Positions 24,559 to 32,231 of a stretch of 64,000 nucleotides of DNA are shown here, one piece after another (the stretch's first letter is position 1; each line of letters opens with the position of its first letter). Source of the DNA: DAOTXN01 sp034435435 (GTDB taxonomy: Bacteria; Chloroflexota; Anaerolineae; S140-20). The stretch is taken from assembly GCA_034435435.1 (NCBI GenBank), contig DAOTXN010000016.1:1-64000 (forward strand). The letters are read 5' to 3'. The translations under genes were made by a program, and so were the position numbers. The notes below the pieces were generated by a model that had not been told where the DNA came from, searched no databases, and saw only the letters and a list, made by a program, of their open reading frames with translations.

Positions 24559-25317
24559 CTATTTCGAAAAATAGGCGATCAACTGCTCCAGGCGCAGCAC
24601 GCCATCGTAATCCAGGCTGGCCCCACCCTGCTTGAGCGCGCCTTTCTCTCCATCGGGGTCGCCCAGGCAGCTGACGACGATATCGGCGTCGCTCAGATCT
24701 TCCTTTTCGGTGTACACGTTGGTCGTGGCAACCACGTGCATTCCGGCCGCTTTGGCTGCCAGCACACCGTTGCGCGAGTCCTCTATGACGATGCACTCCT
24801 CCGGCTTGACGCCCGTTTTAGAGAGGGCCAGGTTGTAGATTTCAGGGTCGGGTTTTTTCTTGCTGACCACGTCGCCGGCCAGCACAAAGTCGAACCGGAT
24901 GTCCTTGAGAATCTGATAGGCCACGGCGTGGGCCGCCCGCTCGTTCGACGTGGTGCACACGCCCAGCACCAGCCCTGCCGCATTGATCTCCTGCATAAAA
25001 CGCCGGATGCCCGGTCGCAGCGGCAATTGGCCGCTCTCGATCAGCTCGACAAAGGCCGTGGTCTTGAATTTGTGCATGGCCTTGATCAGCTCGTCCTCTT
25101 CCTCCGGCTTGACTGGCTTGCCAAAGCCGCGGGTGTGCAAATAGTGCTTCATGCGCTCCTTGCCGCCGGCGATTTGGAGCAGCTCGTGATATTCTGGCAC
25201 GCTCCACTCAAAGTCATAGCCGAAATGTTTAAAAGTCTGGTTAAAAGAGACCCGGTGACCGTCGCGCTCGGTGTCGATGATAACTCCGTCCTGGTCGAAA
25301 AAAACTGCTTTAATCAC
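24559..25317 (-). CDS. HAD phosphatase, beta-phosphoglucomutase/CbbY-like
   Basis: A protein of 252 aa from a GTG start at 25317, which has AGGAGG 7 nt upstream. HAD motif I is FFDQDGVIIDTE; motif II is CTTSNE (VLGVCTTSN), motif III lies at SKKKPDPEIY, and motif IV at CIVIEDSRNGVLAAKAAG. The helical cap after motif I places it with beta-phosphoglucomutase and CbbY phosphatases. CbbY removes xylulose-1,5-bisphosphate and travels with Calvin or pentose phosphate genes; the neighbours here (aldolase, rpiA, transketolase, transaldolase) fit a sugar-phosphate repair role, which is inference. Confidence 0.8.
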   Translation of the reverse strand: MIKAVFFDQDGVIIDTERDGHRVSFNQTFKHFGYDFEWSVPEYHELLQIAGGKERMKHYLHTRGFGKPVKPEEEDELIKAMHKFKTTAFVELIESGQLPLRPGIRRFMQEINAAGLVLGVCTTSNERAAHAVAYQILKDIRFDFVLAGDVVSKKKPDPEIYNLALSKTGVKPEECIVIEDSRNGVLAAKAAGMHVVATTNVYTEKEDLSDADIVVSCLGDPDGEKGALKQGGASLDYDGVLRLEQLIAYFSK

Positions 25318-25356
25318 GGTCTTTCCTCCTGTCACGTGCGTCGCACGCGGAACACG

Positions 25357-26457
25357 TTATGCGTCAAAAAACTCCCGGATGGCCTGCACGGCCATGCGGT
25401 TCTCTTCGTAGGTCCCGATGGTCAGGCGGAACCAACCATCGCTGCCGTACATCGCGGCCTGCGGGCGAAAGATCAGGCCCTTGGCGAGGGCATAGTCGAC
25501 CATATCCTTGCCCTGCTTGCCTGTCGCGCCGCCGTCGAACAGAATATAGTTGCCGTGCGAGTAAAAGATGTTCAGCCCAGAAATGTCGCTCAGCGAATCC
25601 TGGATGAACTCGATTTCGCTGTTGTTGAATTCGATGCGCTTTTGCAGGCCCTCGGTGTCTTCCAGCGCCGCCAGCGCCGCCCACATTGGGATCGTGCCTA
25701 CGTTCCACAAGTTAAGACTCCCAGCGATCTGCCCGATCACTTGCTTGTCTCCCAGAGCATACCCAAAACGCAACCCGGCCAGCCCATAAGCCTTGGACAG
25801 CGTGCGGCTGATCAGCACGTTTTTGTAGGTCCTGGTCAACTCGACCTGCGACTTGCCCAACCCGGCAAATTCCACGTAGGCCTCGTCCACGATAAAAGGG
25901 ATGCCGGTTTCGGCAATTCGCACAAAGTCAGCCGCGGCCATAAAGTTGCCGGTGGGATTATTGGGATTGGCGACAACGATGATTTTGGTTTTGTCCGTAA
26001 TCGCCGCCAGGATCGCATCGGCGTCAAAATGCAGCAGGCGATCTCGATACACCATGGGCACTGAGACCAGCTTGCCGCCCAGGATGTTACAGCGTAGCTT
26101 GTAGAGCCCAAAGCACGGCGTGTGCTGGATGACCTCCTCACCTGCCTGCACAAAACAGCGCATGATCATATCGAACACTTCGCTGGAACCGTTGCCGATC
26201 AAGACATTCTCTGGCCCTGCTAACTTGTTGATCGCGGCGATTTTCGAGCGCACCACCAATCCCTGGTCGGGGTAGCGGTTCGCCAATTTTGCATACTTGG
26301 TGATGGCCTCCAGCACTTGAGGTGATGGCTCCAGTGGATTCTCGTTGGACATCATGCGGTGCAGTTCCGGCTGCCGCCAGGCCAACTCGATGTGATTCGA
26401 AACGTACATCGGGATGCCCTTGACCCAGGGCACGAAATATTCTTCGATGCTCTTCAT
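25357..26457 (-). CDS. PLP-dependent aminotransferase, histidinol-phosphate type
   Basis: A protein of 366 aa of fold-type I. MSNENPLEPSP at the N-terminus, ANPNNPTGN, VDEAYVEF and the PLP-lysine motif SRTLSKAYGLAGLR are those of HisC-like aminotransferases. No other his genes are near. Relatives of this family include threonine-phosphate decarboxylase and other amino-acid aminotransferases, so the substrate is open. GGGAG precedes the ATG. It lies in the co-directional set with aldolase and phosphatase genes. Confidence 0.8.
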   Translation of the reverse strand: MKSIEEYFVPWVKGIPMYVSNHIELAWRQPELHRMMSNENPLEPSPQVLEAITKYAKLANRYPDQGLVVRSKIAAINKLAGPENVLIGNGSSEVFDMIMRCFVQAGEEVIQHTPCFGLYKLRCNILGGKLVSVPMVYRDRLLHFDADAILAAITDKTKIIVVANPNNPTGNFMAAADFVRIAETGIPFIVDEAYVEFAGLGKSQVELTRTYKNVLISRTLSKAYGLAGLRFGYALGDKQVIGQIAGSLNLWNVGTIPMWAALAALEDTEGLQKRIEFNNSEIEFIQDSLSDISGLNIFYSHGNYILFDGGATGKQGKDMVDYALAKGLIFRPQAAMYGSDGWFRLTIGTYEENRMAVQAIREFFDA

Positions 26458-26475
26458 TAATTTCTCCCTTTCGCG

Positions 26476-27354
26476 TTATACGGCTTTGCCGGCGCTGCCC
26501 AGCATATCAATCCAGCGCCCAACCACTTCACGGATGGCGCTCTTGACCGCGACATCTATCTTGCCGGGGTCGTATTGTTCTCGATTGGCGGAAATGTAAT
26601 TGAACGTCGTGTCAATCAGGGTGTATTTCAGCTCCGTAGACACGTTGAACTTGGAGCCGCCTACCTCAATCAGGCGAGATACGTAATCCTCCGGCAGCCC
26701 GGTGCCGCCATGCACCACCAACGGCACGCGCACCCCCTGGCCGTTGAGCAATTGGTGAATCTTGCCCAGCCGCTCAAAATCCACTTTGGGGTTCTTGGTC
26801 TTGTAGACGCCATGGGCCGTGCCGATGGCCGGGGCGAACAGGTCTACCCCCGTGCGCTCGACAAACTCGACCGCCTGGGCCGGGTTGCACAATAGGGCCT
26901 CGGTCTCGGCCACCTTGACCTGGTCTTCGACGCCCGACACCGTGCCCAACTCGCCCTCCACCGACACGCCGCCCAGCGCGTGGCAATGGTCTGCCACTGC
27001 CTGGGTCTGGCGCACGTTCTCCTCAAAGTCCTGCTTGGAGGCGTCGATCATCACGTTGGTGTAACCGGCGTCGGCGCAGGCCTTGCAGTAAGCCACGTCG
27101 GTGCAGTGGTCCAGGTGCAGACAGATAGGGATGGGCGCCGCCTGGGCCAGCGTGCGATAAATCGCCACCAGCACCTCTTTGCCCAAAAATTGGGATGGCT
27201 TGACCGAGGTCTGGATGATGAGCGGGGCTTTTTTGTCCACGGCCGCCTCGACCACGGCTTCCATCTGAATCAGGTTGGTGATGTTAAAGGCCCCGACCGC
27301 GTACTTGTTCGCGGTGGCCTCTAACAAGATTTCTTTTGCGGTTACGATAGACAT
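26476..27354 (-). CDS. fba: Class II fructose-bisphosphate aldolase family protein
   Basis: A protein of 292 aa with no large gaps. Metal-binding and catalytic motifs are present: CLHLDHCTD (His and catalytic Asp region), GVSVEGELGTVSG (Glu), IGTAHGVYK (His) and VVHGGTGLP (His, phosphate site). It cleaves or forms a ketose bisphosphate from two trioses (or tagatose-bisphosphate in KbaY/GatY relatives). GGAGG precedes the ATG. The neighbours transketolase, transaldolase and rpiA support central sugar-phosphate metabolism. Confidence 0.9.
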   Translation of the reverse strand: MSIVTAKEILLEATANKYAVGAFNITNLIQMEAVVEAAVDKKAPLIIQTSVKPSQFLGKEVLVAIYRTLAQAAPIPICLHLDHCTDVAYCKACADAGYTNVMIDASKQDFEENVRQTQAVADHCHALGGVSVEGELGTVSGVEDQVKVAETEALLCNPAQAVEFVERTGVDLFAPAIGTAHGVYKTKNPKVDFERLGKIHQLLNGQGVRVPLVVHGGTGLPEDYVSRLIEVGGSKFNVSTELKYTLIDTTFNYISANREQYDPGKIDVAVKSAIREVVGRWIDMLGSAGKAV

Positions 27355-27395
27355 TTTTTCCTCCTATCAGGAATCTTTTCAGGAATTGATTTCAT

Positions 27396-27491
27396 CGCTG
27401 AGACGCAGAGGCTTCGTCCTGAGGCTCAACCCGAAGGACCGCAGAGTTTTTCCCGACCTACTATCTCTCTGCGCTCTCTGCGTGCTCAGCG
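27396..27491. repeat. Dispersed palindrome CGCTGAGACGCAGAG with nested second repeat
   Basis: CGCTGAGACGCAGAG (27396-27410) faces CTCTGCGTGCTCAGCG (27476-27491), complementary with one extra base. Inside, TTCGTCCTGAGGCTCAA and CCCGAAGGACC form a smaller inverted repeat of the TTCGTCCTGAGC...GAAGGAC type. The right arm encodes the last residues of rpiA. Confidence 0.65.
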
Positions 27492-28249
27492 GTTAAAGCA
27501 TTTCCTTGGCATGCTGACGGCTCCAGCACGCGCACCCCGGCTGGGGTAGCAACAACGACCGCGTGGGCCATGCCCAAAAACAATCCGTGCTCGACCACTC
27601 CCGGCCGGTCGGCCAGGGCGCGGGCCAGGGCGTGCGGGTCGGCAATGCCGCCGGGAAACCAACACCGGGCCAGGTAGTTGCCGTTATCGGTCACGACCGG
27701 CGACCCGCCATCCTCGCGCCACAACTCGGCCCGGCAGCCCAGTGTGTTCAGCCAGCGCACGTGAGCCTCGGCTCCAAACGGGACGATTTCCACCGGCAGC
27801 GGCCTGCGCGCGCCCAGGCGCAACACCAGCTTGGATTCATCCGCCACGACGATGAACTGCTCGGCGTGCATAGCGACGATCTTTTCGCGCAGCAGCGCCC
27901 ACCCCAGCCCTTTGATCAAATTCAGGTTCGGATCCACCTCGTCGGCGCCGTCCACGGCCAGGTCGAGGCGCGGATGCTTGGCCAGACTGACCAGCCGGAT
28001 GCCCAGCTCGCGGGCCAGGGTCGCCGTCCGCTCCGAAGTAGGCACGCCGACCACGTCGCGCAATTCCCCCGCCCGCAAGCGCTCACCCAACATCTTGATA
28101 AAGTGACCTGTGGTAGAGCCGGTCCCTAGCCCCAGCATCATCCCACTTTGCACCAATGTGAGAGCATACGCGGCGGCTTGCTGTTTGCGGGATTCGCTGT
28201 TCGATATTCGCTGTTCGATATTCGCTATTCGTCCTTCGTCCTTCGTCAT
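27461..28249 (-). CDS. rpiA: Ribose-5-phosphate isomerase A
   Basis: A protein of 262 aa as read. The conserved core runs from about residue 25: LGLGTGSTTGHFI, VGVPTSERTATLARELGI, DLAVDGADEVDPNLNLIKG (catalytic Asp pair), VVADESKLV and VEIVPFGAEAHV. It interconverts ribose-5-phosphate and ribulose-5-phosphate. The first 22 residues (GRIANIEQRISNSESRK) are coded by a heptamer array, and the last dozen (LTAEHAESAER) by a dispersed palindrome, so both ends have been replaced or extended by repeats. The start lies right after the transketolase stop, indicating coupling. Confidence 0.88.
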   Translation of the reverse strand: MTKDEGRIANIEQRISNSESRKQQAAAYALTLVQSGMMLGLGTGSTTGHFIKMLGERLRAGELRDVVGVPTSERTATLARELGIRLVSLAKHPRLDLAVDGADEVDPNLNLIKGLGWALLREKIVAMHAEQFIVVADESKLVLRLGARRPLPVEIVPFGAEAHVRWLNTLGCRAELWREDGGSPVVTDNGNYLARCWFPGGIADPHALARALADRPGVVEHGLFLGMAHAVVVATPAGVRVLEPSACQGNALTAEHAESAER

Positions 28250-28250
28250 T
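28190..28250. repeat. Heptanucleotide array at the rpiA start
   Basis: Units such as GATATTC-GCTGTTC-GATATTC-GCTATTC-GTCCTTC-GTCCTTC-GTCATTC follow each other on the plus strand. They are translated on the minus strand as the N-terminal extension of RpiA. Confidence 0.75.
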
Positions 28251-28252
28251 CG

Positions 28253-30247
28253 TCACCGCACCAGCGCCCGCGCCTGCGCCACCACGTTCTCGACGCTAAA
28301 GCCGAATTGCTCGAACAACACTTTGTACGGGGCCGATGCGCCATAGCGGTCCAGGCCGATGGCGCTGCCTTTGCCCTCCAGGTAGCGTCCCCAGGCCAGC
28401 GTGACCCCGGCCTCGATGGCCAGGCGCGGCGCGCCCGGCGGCAGAATTGCGGCGCGATAATCTTCCGGCTGGGCGTCGAACAATTCCCAACTGGGCATCG
28501 AGACCACCCGCGCCGCGATACCCTCTTGCAGCAGCGTTTCCCGCGCCGCGACGGCCAGGTGTACCTCCGAGCCGCTGGCGAGCAACACCACGTCGGGCCG
28601 CTCTTTGCCTGCCTCTGATAATATATAAGCGCCGCGTCCCAACCCCCACGCCGCTGAGTGCGTCATCACGGGCGGGGTTACTCCGGCGACGTTCTGCCGG
28701 GTGAGGATGAGCGCCGTGGGACCGGCGGTGCGCTCCAGCGCCATTTTCCACGCGGCGACGGTCTCGTTGGCGTCGGCCGGGCGGATGACGAGCAGGTTGG
28801 GAATGGCCCGCAGAGCGGTCAGGTGCTCCACCGGCTGGTGGGTAGGGCCATCCTCACCCAGACCGATGCTGTCGTGGGTAAACACGTAAATCACCGGCAA
28901 GCCCATCATCGCCGCCAGGCGCAGGGCCGGGCGCATATAATCGGAAAAGACTAAAAAAGTGCCGCCGTAGGGCCGCAGGCCGTGCAGCGCCAGCCCGCTG
29001 AGGATGGCCCCCATGCCGTGCTCCCGCACGCCAAAGTGGAGGTATGAACCGTTGAAATCGTCCCGGCGCAGAGCCTGGGCCCCGGCGGGGCGGGTGTTGT
29101 TGCTGGGGCTTAGGTCGGCCGAGCCTCCCAGCAGCGCCGGCAAGCGGGGCGCGATAGCGTCCAACACTTTGCCCGAGGCGGCGCGGGTGGCCGTGGGGCT
29201 CTCGTCAAAGATAGGCAGGGCTTTTTCCCAATCTGGCGGCAATTCGCCGTTGACCAGTTGAACCCAGCGCATCCCCAGCTCGGGGTAGTGCTGGCAATAA
29301 CGGGATAGCACGGCCTCCCACTTGGCTTGCTGGGCCGCGCCTGCGTCGCGCGCCTGCTCAAAGTAGCGCCGCACCGCGTCGGGCACGTGAAAGCGGGCGT
29401 CGGGCGGCCAGCCCAGCTTTTCTTTGGTCTGGCGCAGGTTGTCTTGGCCCAGCGGCGCGCCGTGCACTTTGGCCGTGTCTTGCAGCGGGCTGCCGAAGCC
29501 GATGTGCGTGCGGCAGGCGATGAGCGAGGGGCGCTCAGTCTCGGTCTGCGCGGCGCGGATGGCGGCGTCCACGGCGGCCATGTCGTGCCCATCTACCTTT
29601 TGGGTATGCCAGCCGTAGGCCGCAAAGCGGGCCGGGGCGTCGTCGCTGTAGGTCAGGCTGGTGGGGCCGTCAATAGAGATGCCGTTGTCGTCGTACAGCA
29701 CGATGAGCTTGCCCAGGCCCAGGTGTCCGGCCAGCGAGGCCGCCTCGTGCGAGACGCCTTCCATCAAGTCGCCGTCGGAGGCGATCACGTAGGTATAGTG
29801 GTCAACGATGGGAAAATCGGGCTGGTTGAACCGCGCCGCCAGCCAACGCTCGGCGATGGCGATACCCACGGCGTTGCCCAGGCCCTGCCCCAGCGGACCG
29901 GTGGTGGTCTCGATGCCGATTTCCGGCGCGTACTCCGGGTGGCCGGCGGTGGGGCTGCCCCACTGGCGGAACTGTTTTACCTGTTCCAGCGAGAGTGGGT
30001 AGCCGCTGACGTGCAGCAGCGCATACAGCAGCGCCGAGCCGTGCCCGGCCGACAGGATAAAGCGGTCGCGGTTGAACCACTGCGGGTCGGCCGGGTTGTG
30101 CTTGAGAAAGCGCGTCCACAACACGGTAGCCACATCGGCCATACCCAGCGGCAAGCCGGGGTGGCCCGAGTTGGCCTGCTGCACGGCGTCGGCGGCCAGA
30201 AAGCGCAGCGTGTTGGCGATCACGGGGTCAATTTCGGTGTAAGTCAT
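28253..30247 (-). CDS. tkt: Transketolase
   Basis: A protein of 664 aa of full length. The start at 30247 (MTYTEIDP) is supported by AAAGGA upstream. N-terminal NSGHPGLPLGMADV, the thiamine diphosphate motif SDGDLMEGVSHEAASLAGH with Asn in YDDNGISIDG, the central LGGSADLSPSNNT, the pyrimidine domain FLVFSDYMRPALRLAAMM with THDSIGLGEDGPTHQP, and the C-terminal domain are all recognisable. It transfers two-carbon units between ketoses and aldoses. It follows a retropepsin-like gene by 22 nt and is coupled to rpiA. Confidence 0.95.
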   Translation of the reverse strand: MTYTEIDPVIANTLRFLAADAVQQANSGHPGLPLGMADVATVLWTRFLKHNPADPQWFNRDRFILSAGHGSALLYALLHVSGYPLSLEQVKQFRQWGSPTAGHPEYAPEIGIETTTGPLGQGLGNAVGIAIAERWLAARFNQPDFPIVDHYTYVIASDGDLMEGVSHEAASLAGHLGLGKLIVLYDDNGISIDGPTSLTYSDDAPARFAAYGWHTQKVDGHDMAAVDAAIRAAQTETERPSLIACRTHIGFGSPLQDTAKVHGAPLGQDNLRQTKEKLGWPPDARFHVPDAVRRYFEQARDAGAAQQAKWEAVLSRYCQHYPELGMRWVQLVNGELPPDWEKALPIFDESPTATRAASGKVLDAIAPRLPALLGGSADLSPSNNTRPAGAQALRRDDFNGSYLHFGVREHGMGAILSGLALHGLRPYGGTFLVFSDYMRPALRLAAMMGLPVIYVFTHDSIGLGEDGPTHQPVEHLTALRAIPNLLVIRPADANETVAAWKMALERTAGPTALILTRQNVAGVTPPVMTHSAAWGLGRGAYILSEAGKERPDVVLLASGSEVHLAVAARETLLQEGIAARVVSMPSWELFDAQPEDYRAAILPPGAPRLAIEAGVTLAWGRYLEGKGSAIGLDRYGASAPYKVLFEQFGFSVENVVAQARALVR

Positions 30248-30269
30248 ATTCGTCCTTTCTGTGTGTGCA

Positions 30270-30707
30270 TTATGCACCGCTGCGATATGATTCTTTGGGC
30301 GCAATCTCAAACATCATCCGAGAGCGAAAGAAACACACGTCAAACTCGAGGAAAAAGTTTGCCTGGCCCAGAATCAGCGGGACATCGCGCGCTTGCGTCC
30401 AGGCAAAAGCGAGGCGCACCGGTGGAAACTCGGCCACGTTGGCAGACACAATCAACACACGCGCCTCAAACTGCGCCAGGTTCCCCGTCAAACGTACAAG
30501 AAGTGTTTGATGATCCCAAACCGCACCGAGTTGCCTGCCCACGTCAAACGGCAGTACGTTGACAGTTGCGCCTGTGTCCAGCAGCCCTGATACAGAGAGG
30601 GATGTGCCCTGATGACTCAGCGTCAGCGGAAGATAGGCCAGGCTGCTGGCAGCGCCCAATGACTTGTCAACCTCTGTGAAAGGAAAACGCCGGGTTTTAT
30701 GTGGCAT
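30270..30707 (-). CDS. Retropepsin-like aspartic protease
   Basis: A protein of 145 aa from ATG 30707 (MPHKTRRF); a longer start at 30734 lacks a ribosome-binding site. The motif SGLLDTGATVNVLPFDVG is the catalytic D-T-G of single-domain retropepsins, followed by the hydrophobic-hydrophobic-Gly pattern (PLILGQANFFLEF). Such proteins probably work as homodimers. It overlaps the preceding 71-codon gene by 11 nt, which points to a translationally coupled pair. The physiological target is unknown. Confidence 0.75.
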   Translation of the reverse strand: MPHKTRRFPFTEVDKSLGAASSLAYLPLTLSHQGTSLSVSGLLDTGATVNVLPFDVGRQLGAVWDHQTLLVRLTGNLAQFEARVLIVSANVAEFPPVRLAFAWTQARDVPLILGQANFFLEFDVCFFRSRMMFEIAPKESYRSGA

Positions 30708-30912
30708 ACGAACCTTGTTCCTCTTGAAGAGCATTCAGCAGGGTAGCAGCGGCGTCAAAGGCATTGTAGGGCGTCCAAATAGGGTAATTTTCATCCGATT
30801 GAAGCAGACTAACCCCCTCTTCGCGCGCCAGCTCAGAGACCAAGAATTGTAACAAGCGCAGCTTGTCAGCCTTGGGTAAAGTTTGTACCTGAGGTAACAA
30901 TTCGGTTATCAT
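30697..30912 (-). CDS. Small helical protein paired with the retropepsin-like gene
   Basis: A protein of 71 aa. MITELLPQVQTLPKADKLRLLQFLVSEL resembles the short helical proteins often found before PIN-type or retropepsin-like genes (addiction-module-like). The C-terminal half has an acidic/aromatic stretch (YPIWTPYNAFDAA). It starts 4 nt after the transaldolase stop, with GGAA just before ATG, and overlaps the protease gene by 11 nt. Whether it is an antitoxin or a partner of the protease cannot be told from sequence. Confidence 0.65.
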   Translation of the reverse strand: MITELLPQVQTLPKADKLRLLQFLVSELAREEGVSLLQSDENYPIWTPYNAFDAAATLLNALQEEQGSYAT

Positions 30913-30916
30913 TTCC

Positions 30917-32110
30917 TCATTTCCTCATCATCGCCACTCGCCCGGCGACGTATTCTTCCAGACCCATCGTGGCCTGGGCAAAATTATCGGCGGTATAGAT
31001 CGTGGCCGGGTGGGTGTTGAACTGTTCCAATTCCAACCCGTTCGGGTCGTAGGCCTGGATACAATACGGGATTTTTGCCATTTTGTCCAGCACGCCCGGC
31101 GGCGCGTCGTTCTTGTCAATTTCGCATTGGAAGCTGAGCGCGTCGCCAAACTCGAACAGCGGCTCCAGCACGTAGGGCGGGCAAGTAAACACAACGTCGC
31201 CGGCCAGTTTTTCCACGTCCCAGAAGCGGGTTTTCCCGGCCACGAGCGGTCCGTGGCGCATCGAACAGGCCAACATCTTGCTGGCATAGCCGCCGTCCCG
31301 CAGCAAGCGATAGGCCCGCCGAAAGACGGCGATGCCGAACCAGTGTTTCTCCGGGCGCGAGAACGTCAGGCCGCGCCGCGCCGCCTGCACATCCAACACC
31401 TCGCGCTCGGTCAATCGTCCGATCATCATGGTGATGACCGCCCGCCAGCGGCTCAGGTCCACCCTATTTTTCTCGGCCAGCGCCGCTCCCGCCATCGCGG
31501 CGGCGGCCACGGCTATGATTTGCGCCAGGGTAAAACACACGGTGGTGTTGGTCGAGATGGCTTTGGAGGTGAGGATTTTGACCACCTCGACCCCTTGCAT
31601 GCTGGCCGGGACCTTGATCATCACGTTGGGGCTGAGGGCGCTCAGCTCTTCGGCCTGCCGCACCATTTGCTCGATCTCGGTCAGCAGGCGCGGATCCAAT
31701 TGGCCTGAAATCCAGCCAAAGCGCCCCTTGGAGGCTGCATAGATGGGCATGAACCGCTCGGCGCCCCGCCGGATGACCTCTTTGTAGGTCAGCCAGGCCA
31801 GTTCTTGGGCGTCCAGGTCGGGGCGAGAGGCAATCAAATCATCTATCCACGGGTTCCACGTCTCCGGCTCACTCTTGATGGCCTGCAGCGACAGCGGCGG
31901 GTTGGTGGTACAGCCCCGAAACACGCTCCTGGCCGGGTCGGCGGCGTCGTACAGCCGGGCAAGCTGCTCTTCCAGGATGGGGCGGCGCTCCGGCGCGGCG
32001 GCGTTGAGCATCTTGTGGGTCCACTTTTCATAGACCAGCGGCGACGAATCCCACCACACTTCCAGGTCAGGATGGACCTTTGCCAGTCGTTCAACCGGAC
32101 TCTCGACCAT
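30917..32110 (-). CDS. tal: Transaldolase
   Basis: A protein of 397 aa, longer than the usual 220-320 aa. The start at 32110 (MVESPVERLAKV) has GGAGGAGG upstream. CTTNPPLSLQAI, ALSPNVMIKVPASMQGVEVV (Schiff-base Lys in IKVP), STNTTVCFTLAQ and the later QCEIDKNDAPPG segment match large TalA-type transaldolases. It transfers a dihydroxyacetone unit in the non-oxidative pentose phosphate pathway. An identical ribosome-binding and start region lies 73 bp upstream and opens a 16-codon ORF ending before this start. Confidence 0.88.
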   Translation of the reverse strand: MVESPVERLAKVHPDLEVWWDSSPLVYEKWTHKMLNAAAPERRPILEEQLARLYDAADPARSVFRGCTTNPPLSLQAIKSEPETWNPWIDDLIASRPDLDAQELAWLTYKEVIRRGAERFMPIYAASKGRFGWISGQLDPRLLTEIEQMVRQAEELSALSPNVMIKVPASMQGVEVVKILTSKAISTNTTVCFTLAQIIAVAAAAMAGAALAEKNRVDLSRWRAVITMMIGRLTEREVLDVQAARRGLTFSRPEKHWFGIAVFRRAYRLLRDGGYASKMLACSMRHGPLVAGKTRFWDVEKLAGDVVFTCPPYVLEPLFEFGDALSFQCEIDKNDAPPGVLDKMAKIPYCIQAYDPNGLELEQFNTHPATIYTADNFAQATMGLEEYVAGRVAMMRK

Positions 32111-32210
32111 CGGGCTTCCTCCTCCACAGCCGTCAGTCCGGGACCGCCACGCTGGAGCGTGGTGCTCCCAGTCTCTCGACCATCGGGCTTCCTCCTCCAC
32201 AGCCGTCAGT
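32100..32210. repeat. 38-bp direct repeat duplicating the tal ribosome-binding site and start
   Basis: The same 38 bp occur at 32100-32137 and 32173-32210 (period 73 bp), covering the first codons, the ATG and the GGAGGAGG box. The upstream copy starts a 16-codon ORF (MVERLGAPRSSVAVPD, stop at 32133-32135 on the minus strand). The spacer holds an imperfect hairpin (GGGACCGCCACGCT against AGCGTGGTGCTCCC). Confidence 0.8.
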
Positions 32211-32231
32211 GGTCAGGGGTCAGCGGTCGGT

